From contig NZ_QUDO01000005.1 in assembly GCF_003477525.1 (NCBI RefSeq), positions 1 to 64,000 of the forward strand: a stretch of 64,000 nt of DNA. Reading direction: 5' to 3'. Source of the stretch: Ruminococcus sp. AF41-9 (lineage in GTDB: Bacteria; Bacillota; Clostridia; Lachnospirales; Lachnospiraceae). The translations under genes and the position numbers were made by a program. The notes below the pieces were generated by a model. That model worked only from the letters and a program-made list of their open reading frames with translations, had not been told where the DNA came from and made no database searches. This document shows positions 45,730 to 53,957 of this stretch, piece by piece. The first letter of the stretch is position 1; the number at the start of each line of letters is the position of its first letter.

Positions 45730-46498
45730 GTTTCAACACCTCCTGAACCAGTTCCAGATAGCTGTCTGCCCCCTTGCTTTTTCCATCATAGGCAAAGATA
45801 CTTACACCCTCCGATGCTGTTTCTGCAAGGCTTTCTGTTCTCGGAATCGTCTGCTCAAAAATCCTAATGTCACTTCCGTATGTAGTTTTGATTGCCTGTT
45901 TGTTTCTCTTTGCATTATTGTAACGGCAATTATCCATTGTGAATAAAATGCCTTCTATCTGTAAATCCGGATTGAACCTCTGATGGATTCCCTTAACTAC
46001 TTTCAGTAATTCCATGAGTCCATCTGCCGCATAATATTGTGGCTGCACCGGAATCAGAACACTGTCCGCTGCACTCAGAGCATTGATTGTCAGCATTCCC
46101 AGGGATGGCATACAGTCAATCAGAATATAATCATACTCATCCTTCAGCAGTTCCAGATACTCTTTCAGCACTTTTTCTCTGTCTTCTACTGTGAATAAGG
46201 ACATATCCATTCCGGCAAGCAATTTATTGGACGGAATCAGGTCAACCCCTTCTTCATGGTGGAGAATTGCTTCTTTCGGATCAAATTCCAGTCCCATGAT
46301 AATATTTTCCATCATGCTCTTTAATGTTACCTTGAGATTTTTAGGGAATCCCAATCCCATTGTCAAATGCCCCTGTGGATCAGCATCTACCAGCACTACT
46401 TTTTTCCCTGACTTCACCAGTCCGGCTCCCAGATTGATTGTTGTCGTTGTTTTGGCTACTCCGCCTTTCTGGTTTGCAATAGCAATTACTTTACACAT
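45722..46498 (-). CDS. parA: ParA-family partition ATPase
   Basis: A 258-residue ATPase with the deviant Walker A KGGVAKTTTTINLG near residues 11-24, switch region VLVDADPQGHLTMGLG, and Walker B YDYILIDCMPSLGML. It drives segregation with ParB. The first gene of the parA-parB-repA operon; GAGGAAAG precedes the ATG. Confidence 0.94.
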   Translation of the reverse strand: MCKVIAIANQKGGVAKTTTTINLGAGLVKSGKKVVLVDADPQGHLTMGLGFPKNLKVTLKSMMENIIMGLEFDPKEAILHHEEGVDLIPSNKLLAGMDMSLFTVEDREKVLKEYLELLKDEYDYILIDCMPSLGMLTINALSAADSVLIPVQPQYYAADGLMELLKVVKGIHQRFNPDLQIEGILFTMDNCRYNNAKRNKQAIKTTYGSDIRIFEQTIPRTESLAETASEGVSIFAYDGKSKGADSYLELVQEVLKHA

Positions 46499-46515
46499 AT
46501 ATACTTTCCTCCGAT

Positions 46516-46680
46516 TTATTCTTTTTCTTCTACTTCAACATAAACACGAAAATATTTGTTTGTTCCTTTATTCGCATAAGCATCCGATACTTCCAGAATA
46601 TCCAATTCTTTATGCTTTTCCAAAATACGACGGAACCATTGAATATCCTTTAAAGTACCCTGTAATCTAATTTTCAGCAT
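46516..46680 (-). CDS. DUF3970-like small protein
   Basis: A 54-residue protein from the ATG at 46680 (MLKIRLQGTLKDIQWFRRIL), with GGGAGG upstream; the frame to 46755 is inside the previous gene. The pattern KIRLQGT ... FRRILE ... VSDAYANKG ... FRVYVEVE resembles DUF3970. Overlaps the upstream gene by 14 bases and precedes parA. Function unknown. Confidence 0.65.
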   Translation of the reverse strand: MLKIRLQGTLKDIQWFRRILEKHKELDILEVSDAYANKGTNKYFRVYVEVEEKE

Positions 46681-47134
46681 ACATATCCTCCCAGTCTTTG
46701 TAAAAACAATACTCTGGATAACGGATTTTAATAGCTTCCCAAAAATACCGGGCATATCCGCAACAAAACAGATCTTCTACGGTATAATACTGGCACTCTT
46801 TTAACTGATCTTCCTCTGCTTCATAATCTCCGACACTTGGTGTCCCATTGCAGTAAAGATTAAATGCCATGCGGACGATCCGTAAACTTCCACTGGTCTG
46901 CCACCCTTCCTGCAGGCATTCCGTTTTTACACATCCAGTTTTAAAATTATAGATTTTATTCACATTTTCTCTTGTGTCTCTGTCGATACCCAGGCAATAA
47001 ACCAGAGCCTGATGATAAACATCCTGATATCTGCATTTTTCCAGATATTCCTCATAAAATTTTTCGTGTTCCTTGTTCTTGAAAGTAATTGTGCGAGAAT
47101 TGCTATTCCCTGCTCTTAACGCTGTGTTTGTCAT
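46667..47134 (-). CDS. DUF6075-like ICE protein
   Basis: A 155-residue soluble protein (FKNKEHEKFYEEYLEKC; DVYHQALVYCLGIDRDTREN; EGWQTSGSLRIVRMAFNLYC). It resembles DUF6075 proteins found near the rlmD-proximal end of related elements. AGGAGG lies ten bases before the ATG. It is the first clear gene of the parAB-repA side. Function unknown. Confidence 0.65.
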   Translation of the reverse strand: MTNTALRAGNSNSRTITFKNKEHEKFYEEYLEKCRYQDVYHQALVYCLGIDRDTRENVNKIYNFKTGCVKTECLQEGWQTSGSLRIVRMAFNLYCNGTPSVGDYEAEEDQLKECQYYTVEDLFCCGYARYFWEAIKIRYPEYCFYKDWEDMYAEN

Positions 47135-47409
47135 TTTTTGTTTTCCTCCTAAATTTTAATAAAAAAGACACCCCATTTCTGGAATGCCCTATAAAAATAG
47201 GGACACCCGCTTTTAACAAGTATCCCTATAATCTATCAATTATTTGATAGCTCTCTATTCATTTTCATATTCAGAATTCTTTGTGTTCCCCGTACCGAGG
47301 TCTAATGCAACAACAACGGTTACTTTCTTCACAAGGCTCTTTTCTTTGTGATTTTCGCCTATTCTTTTGAAACTGAAAAACTCCACAAAGTGCGTAAATT
47401 CAAGGATTT
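47135..47409 (-). other. ICE terminal region next to rlmD (att side)
   Basis: This stretch between the last ICE gene and the rlmD stop should hold the element's end. On the minus strand it contains a GTG-started 43-codon frame (47255-47386; VEFFSFKRIGENHKEKS then LVKKVTVVVALDLGTGN) and a hairpin CCCTAT-AAAA-ATAGGG before the DUF6075 gene. Related elements (for example CTn5-type) insert at the 3' end of rumA/rlmD, so the crossover probably lies near 47400-47440. The exact core cannot be defined without the other end. Confidence 0.5.
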
Positions 47410-48777
47410 CTACATATTCTTCCTTTGTAGCAACACCACAGTCTCCACATGAACCGTTTCACAGAACTGATCGACGCTACATGCCCTTTCAAGTTCATAT
47501 CCTGCTGCCAGAAATGCCGGAAGATCGCGTGCGAGACTGGTGGCTTTGCAGGAGATGTAGACGATGTGGTCTACGCCGTAGGAGAGGATTTTCGGCAGTG
47601 CCTTTGGATGGATGCCGTCTCTTGGCGGGTCGAGGATGATCACATCCGGTTTCTCAGTGAGGTCATCGAGGACTTTGAGAACGTCCCCGGCGATAAATCT
47701 GCAGTTGGTTAAGTTGTTCAGAGCTGCGTTTTGTTTCGCTGCTTCTACTGCTTCCTCTACAATTTCCACACCGATCACCTCATCAGCCACGGATGCCGCA
47801 AGCTGAGCAATGGTTCCGGTTCCACTGTAAAGGTCAAAGACTACCTTATCTCTGGTATCTCCGATGTACTGACGGACTACGGAATAAAGCACCTCTGCTG
47901 CCAGTGAGTTTGGCTGGAAAAATGAGAAGGTACTGATCCTGAATCGCAGTCCCAGAAGGGTTTCATAAAAGAAATCCTGTCCATAAAGGATACGGGTCTC
48001 ATCGCTCTGTACCACATCAGAGAGAGAATCGTTGATGATGTGCATAATTCCGACGATTTTTCCTTCCAGCGGAAGCGCAAGCAGTTCTTCTTTCAACGGT
48101 TCCAGATCATGTTCTTCCTGACTGGTGGTGATCACATGCACCAGAATTTCTCCGGTAGTCACACCACGTCGAAGAAGCAGATGACGCAGATAGCCTGTGT
48201 GCTGCATCTTTTTATAATAGGAAACATTTCGTTTCAGAAAATATCCGTGGACACAGGTCAGAATCTTTGTCATATCTTCGTGAACAAGCTTACAGTCATT
48301 TGCAGTAAGCACGTCGTAGGTGCTGCCTTTCTTGTGCAAACCAAGTGTGAGAGGACCGTCTTTGTATGCATCACCGAAGGAAAATTCCATTTTATTGCGG
48401 TATCTGAATTCGATCGGACTGCCGTGGATACCTTCCCACTGGTAGTCTGCGCCGTTTAATGCACCTTCAAGCAGATCTCGGACCTGACGTTCTTTCATTG
48501 CAAGCTGGTTTTCATAGGACATGGTCTGATACATACACCCACCGCATTCCGGAAAAATACTGCAGACCGGATTTCTTGTCTCAAGCGGAGATTTCTCCAG
48601 AACTTCCAGAAGTCGTCCCTCGGCGCGGCCGGAGCGTTTCTTGTTGATCATGAAACGGACTTTCTGACCTGGCATTCCGTTTTTTACTGTCACTTTCTGG
48701 TCATCTACCATTACAATTCCTTTGTTTGGAAAATCTACTTTTTCAATTACTCCCTCGTAAATTTCACCTTTCTTCAT
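47410..48777 (-). CDS. rlmD: 23S rRNA (uracil-5-)-methyltransferase RlmD/RumA
   Basis: A 455-residue enzyme. An N-terminal TRAM domain (1-58) precedes a [4Fe-4S] site with Cys72, Cys78, Cys81 and Cys162. The methyltransferase core has the SAM motif VVFDLYSGTGTIAQLA, then IILDPPRDGIHPKAL and the catalytic Cys near 410 (IVYISCKATSLARDL). It methylates a uracil of 23S rRNA. The 3' end is the likely ICE target, so the last codons (LLQRKNM) may be supplied by the element. Confidence 0.93.
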   Translation of the reverse strand: MKKGEIYEGVIEKVDFPNKGIVMVDDQKVTVKNGMPGQKVRFMINKKRSGRAEGRLLEVLEKSPLETRNPVCSIFPECGGCMYQTMSYENQLAMKERQVRDLLEGALNGADYQWEGIHGSPIEFRYRNKMEFSFGDAYKDGPLTLGLHKKGSTYDVLTANDCKLVHEDMTKILTCVHGYFLKRNVSYYKKMQHTGYLRHLLLRRGVTTGEILVHVITTSQEEHDLEPLKEELLALPLEGKIVGIMHIINDSLSDVVQSDETRILYGQDFFYETLLGLRFRISTFSFFQPNSLAAEVLYSVVRQYIGDTRDKVVFDLYSGTGTIAQLAASVADEVIGVEIVEEAVEAAKQNAALNNLTNCRFIAGDVLKVLDDLTEKPDVIILDPPRDGIHPKALPKILSYGVDHIVYISCKATSLARDLPAFLAAGYELERACSVDQFCETVHVETVVLLQRKNM

Positions 48778-48849
48778 ATTTTCTCCTATCCTCCATAAAA
48801 ATAGCCCCGGTATCAGCCGGAGCTATTCGTTCTTTTTTATGACTACATT

Positions 48850-49119
48850 TCACCGTGCGAATAAAATCTTCGTTGTCTGCCTATAGCATATCAGATCATT
48901 ATTCCTCTTCGTCCTCGAATAATCATCGAAATCATCATCAAAATCCTCTTCAAAATCTTCCAGATAATCCGGAGCAAAGAAGTGATATACAGCAAATGCG
49001 ATACCTGCTACTGCTGCAACTGCGCCAATAATTGCCAGTACCCAGAGGACTGTATTTTTTTCTTTCTGTTCTTCTTTTTTGTTTAATGCTGCCAATAATT
49101 CTTCGATTTTAATATTCAT
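48850..49119 (-). CDS. Small acidic membrane protein, 3' end probably frameshifted
   Basis: 89 residues as read: a helical N-terminus (IKIEELLAALNKKEEQKEK), one membrane helix (VLWVLAIIGAVAAVAGIAFAVYHF) and an Asp/Glu-rich tail. Near 48917-48920 one added base would change the basic ending into FEDEEE with a stop at 48899-48901, continuing the acidic tail. The present ending (YSRTKRNNDLICYRQTT) looks out of frame. Function unknown. Confidence 0.65.
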   Translation of the reverse strand: MNIKIEELLAALNKKEEQKEKNTVLWVLAIIGAVAAVAGIAFAVYHFFAPDYLEDFEEDFDDDFDDYSRTKRNNDLICYRQTTKILFAR

Positions 49120-49384
49120 AACCGCACCATCCTCTCAATAATCTGCCAGCTGACGCTATCGCTTATAGCAATTCTCAGCTATAGGATAGAAGAGCTGTTA
49201 ACATTTTCCGTCTGCTGTTCAATGATGTTATTATACCACCTTCCCGCTGATTTTACCATAAGTATCTGAAAAATTCCGAAGTGAATACTTATTGTGTTGC
49301 CCTGCTTTCCGCAATATGCTTTCCTTTTCCCGCTTTATCCATTATAATAGAAAGAAAAACTCAAAGGCAAAGGATAGCAAAACC

Positions 49385-50068
49385 ATGGTAGAAACCGTTT
49401 TATTTGATCTGGACAATACACTGCTTGATTTTAACCAGGCAGAAAAAAACGCAGTTTCCAAAACACTAGAGCATTTCCATATCACACCGGAAGCTTCCAT
49501 TCTGAAACGTTACAGTGAGCTCAATCTGGCGCAGTGGAAACTTCTGGAACAGGGAAAGATCAGCAGGGAAGAGGTAAAGGTTCGAAGATTTCAGTTTCTT
49601 TTTAAGGAACTTGGCACAGACACTCCTGCCAGAGAAGCCGCGTACTTATATGAATCGCTTCTGGCTCAGGGACATTATTTTATGGAAGGTGCAGAAGAGC
49701 TGCTTGAGAATCTGTATGGCAGATACCAGATGTATCTGGTCACCAACGGAACATTAAGTGTACAGAAAGGACGGCTGAAAAGTGCCAGTATCAGTCATTA
49801 TTTCGAAGATATCTTTATCTCCGAAGAACTGGGGTATAACAAACCCGGAATTGAATATTTCAACTGCTGCTTTTCCAGGATTCCTCATTTTCAGAAAGAA
49901 ACCACCGTTATTATCGGTGACAGCCTGACTTCTGACATTCAGGGCGGGATCAATGCCGGAATCCGCACCATCTGGTTCCACCCGGGAAATGAAAAAGCAG
50001 AAGAGATCATTCCTGATTATGAGATCCATAAGCTCAGCGAAATTCCTGCTCTGCTCTCAGAAATCTGA
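49385..50068 (+). CDS. HAD-superfamily hydrolase, YjjG type
   Basis: About 227 residues from the ATG at 49385; AAAGGAT is about ten bases upstream and the frame before it looks non-coding. Motif I is FDLDNTLLDF, motif II LVTNGT, motif III the Lys in YNKPG and motif IV IIGDSLTSDIQGG. YjjG-like enzymes are pyrimidine nucleotidases; the exact substrate is not shown by sequence. Divergent from its left neighbour. Confidence 0.88.
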   Translation: MVETVLFDLDNTLLDFNQAEKNAVSKTLEHFHITPEASILKRYSELNLAQWKLLEQGKISREEVKVRRFQFLFKELGTDTPAREAAYLYESLLAQGHYFMEGAEELLENLYGRYQMYLVTNGTLSVQKGRLKSASISHYFEDIFISEELGYNKPGIEYFNCCFSRIPHFQKETTVIIGDSLTSDIQGGINAGIRTIWFHPGNEKAEEIIPDYEIHKLSEIPALLSEI

Positions 50069-50105
50069 ATACAGATATTCTGTCTTCTGCGCAGTCGTTT
50101 CTCTG

Positions 50106-50456
50106 TCACCAAGGTTCACTCCAGTATCCCATGTCAGAAACTTCCAGTTCTGTTCTCTCTTCCATGCCAAGGGCAGCCTGATACGGCTCATACAGATAGG
50201 ATCCATATTTCTGCTGGTCTGCAAATGTAAACTGTTGTTTCCATCCGGTATCCAGACTGATATTCATATTTTTGACAATATCTGTCGGTGCAAACTCCAG
50301 AAGGAGGTCTGTATTTCTGTCGGAATAGCTGGATTTCGGATCATAATCCCGGACATAAATTTCCGGCTTGTTCTTATAAACTCCCTTTTCAGAAAGTTCC
50401 TCCAGATTCTCTGTATTAAGAACCAGGAATGCGCCGGTTACTTTATTGTTTCTCCC
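50106..50456 (-). pseudogene. 3' remnant of an unrecognised gene
   Basis: An open frame of 116 codons without a start; an in-frame TAA sits at 50457-50459. It reads like real protein (TGAFLVLNTENLEELSEKG; KPEIYVRDYDPKSSYSDRN; SYLYEPYQAALGMEERTE) and ends MGYWSEPW. No ribosome site is present and nothing upstream continues it, so it is probably the tail of a deleted gene. Family not recognised. Confidence 0.55.
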
Positions 50457-50710
50457 TTATGGTAAACAGTATCAGTAACCGATATCACACTATTATTTAC
50501 TTTACTACAAATCTTAAAATTATTCCACCTGAATCTGTAAGGATTTTATAGAATTCAGAGCCCCTGAAAGATTTTTATAAACAGAAAAACCATGCAGAAG
50601 CCAGATGGCTGAATGGCTTCCTTGCATGGTTTTTCCGATGGCAGTATATTTTTGCGGTTATACTTTTCGTTTGATACATGTAACCATATAATAGCTTTGT
50701 AATTTTATAC

Positions 50711-52945
50711 TCACAGCTTCTTCAGTTTCGCAAATCCTGCAAACATCTTTTTGACACCGACTTTGTCAAAATCAACCGTTACTTCGTAGTCTCTTCCGCC
50801 GTCCACGATGTCTTTTACAATTCCCACTCCAAATTTGATATGGCGTACCGTATCTCCCACTTCATAATCCAGGGAATCTGCCTTTGTCACTTTAAATTCT
50901 CTTGGCTTGAACGGTTTTGCTGCCATTGCCATTTTCATTTTTGCAAGGCTGCTGTCTGCGGCGATCATATCTGCGACTATTTTTTTCTTTTCTTCTGCTG
51001 CCTGTCCCATATCCACAAGTTCTCTCGGGATTTCCCTGACAAATCTGGAAACTTTATTATACTGTGTCTCTCCGCGGATCATTCGCTGTCTCGCAGAAGT
51101 CAGAGTCAGATCCTCCATGGCTCTTGTGATTCCCACATAGCAAAGGCGGCGTTCTTCCTCAATATCTGATCTGTCATCTGAGATGATGGACATATAGGAC
51201 GGGAAAATACCGTCTTCCATTCCTGCCAGAAATACTCTCGGAAACTCCAGACCTTTGGCGCTGTGCAGGGTCATAAGAAGCACGTAATCCTGATCCGGGT
51301 CTACGTTATCAATATCCGCAATGAGTGCAATTTCTTCCAGAAATCCGGAAAGTGTCGCAGGCTGTCCCTGTTCTTCCATGGCTTCCTGATAAGCTTCCGT
51401 CTTGGAGATCAGCTCATCAATGTTCTCGATTCGTGCCTGCGATTCCTCTGTATCCTCTGCCTGAAGCTCGGTCACATATCCTGTAAGCTCAATCACTTCT
51501 TCCAACAGTTCGCGGACTGTATAGGAATCCGCTTTACTTTTCAGACTCTGAATGAAAGTAACAAACCCGTCAATCTTTGACAGGCTTCTTCCAATGGAAG
51601 GAACTTCCTCTGCCACACGCAGCGCATCATAGAAACTGATATTCATCTGCTCTGCATAATCCTGCACTCTTCCCAGAGTCGTTGCTCCGATTCCTCTTTT
51701 CGGCACGTTGATGATACGGCGCACTGCGAGGTCATCTCTGGAATTATCGATGGTCTTTAAATAGGACAGCAGGTCTTTGATCTCCTTACGTGCGTAAAAG
51801 TTCACACCGCCCACGATTTTATATGGAATATTTGCCAGCAGGCATTTTTCTTCAAACATACGGGACTGGGCGTTGGTTCTGTAGAGGATCGCACAGTCTT
51901 TATAATTGGAAATGCCTTCTCTGTGTACCCTTGAAATCTCCCCTACCACATATTCTGCTTCTTCATATCCATTCATAAACTGACGGAAATGAATCTTCTC
52001 GCCTTCCGGATTCTCTGTCCAGAGAGTCTTCGGTTTACGGGAAGTATTGTGTGCGATCACACTGTTTGCCGCGTTCAGGATGTTCTTGGTGGAACGGTAA
52101 TTCTGCTCCAGACGGATGACTTTTGCATCTGGAAAAACGTGCTCAAATCCAAGAATATTTCCAATATTTGCTCCACGGAATTTATAGATAGACTGGTCAT
52201 CATCACCGACGACACAGAGATTCTCATATCTGGAAGCCAGAAGACTTACAAATTTAAACTGCGCAGTATTGGTATCCTGATACTCATCTACCATGATATA
52301 TTTAAAACGCTCCTGATAACTCTCCAGAACATCCCCGCAGTTCTGAAAAAGTTCCACAGTCTTTACAATCAGGTCATCAAAATCCAGCGCATTATTCTTA
52401 CGGAGGGATGCCTGGTATTCACGGTACACAGCTGCTACTTTCTTCTTATTAAAATCACTGCCCGCATTCAGTTCCATTTCATCCGGTGTGATCAGCTCAT
52501 CTTTTGCATGGGAAATCTGTGCGAGCAGGGAACGTTCTTTATATATCTTGGTATCAATGTTCATTCTGCGACAGACTTCTTTCATCAGAGTTTTCTGATC
52601 ATCCGTATCATAGATGGCAAAACGGTTATCAAATCCAAGTCTGTCGATATGTCTGCGCAAAATCCGCACACAGGTAGAATGAAAAGTGGAAACCCAGATG
52701 CTCTCCGAACCAAATCCCACGATTTTGTCCACTCGTTCTCTCATTTCACTGGCAGCCTTGTTAGTAAACGTGATCGCCAGAATATTCCAGGGATTCACTC
52801 CCTTTTCATCTATCAGGTAAGCAATGCGGTGGGTAAGCACTCTGGTCTTTCCCGAACCCGCACCCGCAAGGATCAGCAGCGGTCCTTCTGTATGGCAGAC
52901 CGCTTCCTGCTGCGGTGGGTTTAATGTGCTGTATATGTTATTCAT
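50711..52945 (-). CDS. pcrA: ATP-dependent DNA helicase PcrA/UvrD
   Basis: A 744-residue superfamily 1A helicase. The Q motif LNPPQQEAV is followed by Walker A at 28-34 (GAGSGKT), Walker B VDEYQDTN, motif III VVGDDDQSIYKFRGA, and LMTLHSAKGLEFPRVF and EERRLCYVGITRA. The C-terminus ends in a Tudor-like fold (DYEVGDTVRHIKFGVGIVKD). Acts in repair and plasmid replication. Confidence 0.95.
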   Translation of the reverse strand: MNNIYSTLNPPQQEAVCHTEGPLLILAGAGSGKTRVLTHRIAYLIDEKGVNPWNILAITFTNKAASEMRERVDKIVGFGSESIWVSTFHSTCVRILRRHIDRLGFDNRFAIYDTDDQKTLMKEVCRRMNIDTKIYKERSLLAQISHAKDELITPDEMELNAGSDFNKKKVAAVYREYQASLRKNNALDFDDLIVKTVELFQNCGDVLESYQERFKYIMVDEYQDTNTAQFKFVSLLASRYENLCVVGDDDQSIYKFRGANIGNILGFEHVFPDAKVIRLEQNYRSTKNILNAANSVIAHNTSRKPKTLWTENPEGEKIHFRQFMNGYEEAEYVVGEISRVHREGISNYKDCAILYRTNAQSRMFEEKCLLANIPYKIVGGVNFYARKEIKDLLSYLKTIDNSRDDLAVRRIINVPKRGIGATTLGRVQDYAEQMNISFYDALRVAEEVPSIGRSLSKIDGFVTFIQSLKSKADSYTVRELLEEVIELTGYVTELQAEDTEESQARIENIDELISKTEAYQEAMEEQGQPATLSGFLEEIALIADIDNVDPDQDYVLLMTLHSAKGLEFPRVFLAGMEDGIFPSYMSIISDDRSDIEEERRLCYVGITRAMEDLTLTSARQRMIRGETQYNKVSRFVREIPRELVDMGQAAEEKKKIVADMIAADSSLAKMKMAMAAKPFKPREFKVTKADSLDYEVGDTVRHIKFGVGIVKDIVDGGRDYEVTVDFDKVGVKKMFAGFAKLKKL

Positions 52946-53124
52946 TTTATCTCCTATCTTTACATGTCAGTGCGGAAGAATATACCGGTATTTTCCTCTC
53001 CGCACACACGACAATTCAGTGTCCCCACAATTATACACAAAAACGAATGTTCCTACAACCGGGATTTTTATTACAGCTCACCTGGTTCTCAGTGACAGTT
53101 TTTTTATAATTGAGTAAAAAAACA

Positions 53125-53153
53125 TTTACAAGTAGTATTTAAAACTATATAAT
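53125..53153 (+). promoter_or_regulatory. Sigma-A promoter of the DUF1836 gene
   Basis: TTTACA (53125-53130) and TATAAT (53148-53153) with a 17-base spacer lie about 20 bases before the start codon. The ribosome site is AGAGGTGAT. Confidence 0.8.
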
Positions 53154-53174
53154 AAGGAACAGAGGTGATTAAAG

Positions 53175-53798
53175 ATGACAATCGACGAAAAAGATATGAT
53201 AAACAGTATTCTGGAAAGTGTCTCCAGAATTGACTATATTAAACCGGAAGATATTCCAAACATTGATTTATATATGGATCAGGTCACAACCTTCATGGAA
53301 GAACAGCTTGTATCTACCAAACGCTACGAAGAGGATAAAATCCTCACCAAAACCATGATCAACAATTATGCCAAGAATAAACTCCTTCCTCCACCGGAGA
53401 AGAAACGCTATTCCCGTGAGCATATCCTGATGCTGATCTTTATCTATTATTTTAAAAATATTTTATCCATCAGTGATATTCAGTCATTGCTGACGCCTAT
53501 CGCACAGAAATACTTCAAGTCCATGACCGAGAAAGATATGACCTATATCTATAACGAAGTATTCAGCATGGAGAAAGACCAGATCGAGTCTCTGAAAAAA
53601 GACCTTCTCCGCAAATACAAAACTGCGCAAGATACTTTCTCAGATGCAGATGCAGAAGATCAGGAAAACCTGAAACGTTTTTCCTTTATCTGCCTGTTAA
53701 GCTTTGATGTTTATATGAAAAAAATGATGATCGAGCATCTGATTGACGGGATGAATCCCCCGGCAGAACACAATGGCAAAAAGAAAAAAGAGTCCTGA
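53175..53798 (+). CDS. DUF1836-domain protein
   Basis: A 207-residue soluble protein. The N-terminal part contains MTIDEKDMINSILESVSRID, a winged-helix-like section with MINNYAKNKLLPPPEKKRYS and REHILMLIFIYYFKNIL, matching DUF1836, which resembles MerR-like DNA-binding folds. Probably a regulator; its target is unknown. Confidence 0.8.
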   Translation: MTIDEKDMINSILESVSRIDYIKPEDIPNIDLYMDQVTTFMEEQLVSTKRYEEDKILTKTMINNYAKNKLLPPPEKKRYSREHILMLIFIYYFKNILSISDIQSLLTPIAQKYFKSMTEKDMTYIYNEVFSMEKDQIESLKKDLLRKYKTAQDTFSDADAEDQENLKRFSFICLLSFDVYMKKMMIEHLIDGMNPPAEHNGKKKKES

Positions 53799-53825
53799 AA
53801 ACATAAACACATGCGTATAAATTAT

Positions 53826-53888
53826 AAAACCAGGAACTCTGCTTACCTGTATTCATATATCCGGTAAGCAGATTCCTGGTTTTTTTAT
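53826..53888. terminator. Strong bidirectional terminator
   Basis: Long stem AACCAGGAACTCTGCTTACC / GGTAAGCAGATTCCTGGTT (one mismatch) with flanking A and T tracts, between the convergent DUF1836 and alpha-galactosidase genes. Confidence 0.92.
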
Positions 53889-53957
53889 TTGTTTTCTGTT
53901 ATCTGTCTTCTGTTGTTTATTTCTCTACACTCTCCAATGTAAAGCCTGTCAAGTTAT

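Noticed and set aside
47449..47712. Plus-strand ORF over rlmD
   Set aside because: Antisense to the methyltransferase core, whose motifs are clear on the minus strand.
51989..52924. Long plus-strand ORF of 311 codons
   Set aside because: Antisense shadow of pcrA with no protein family resemblance.
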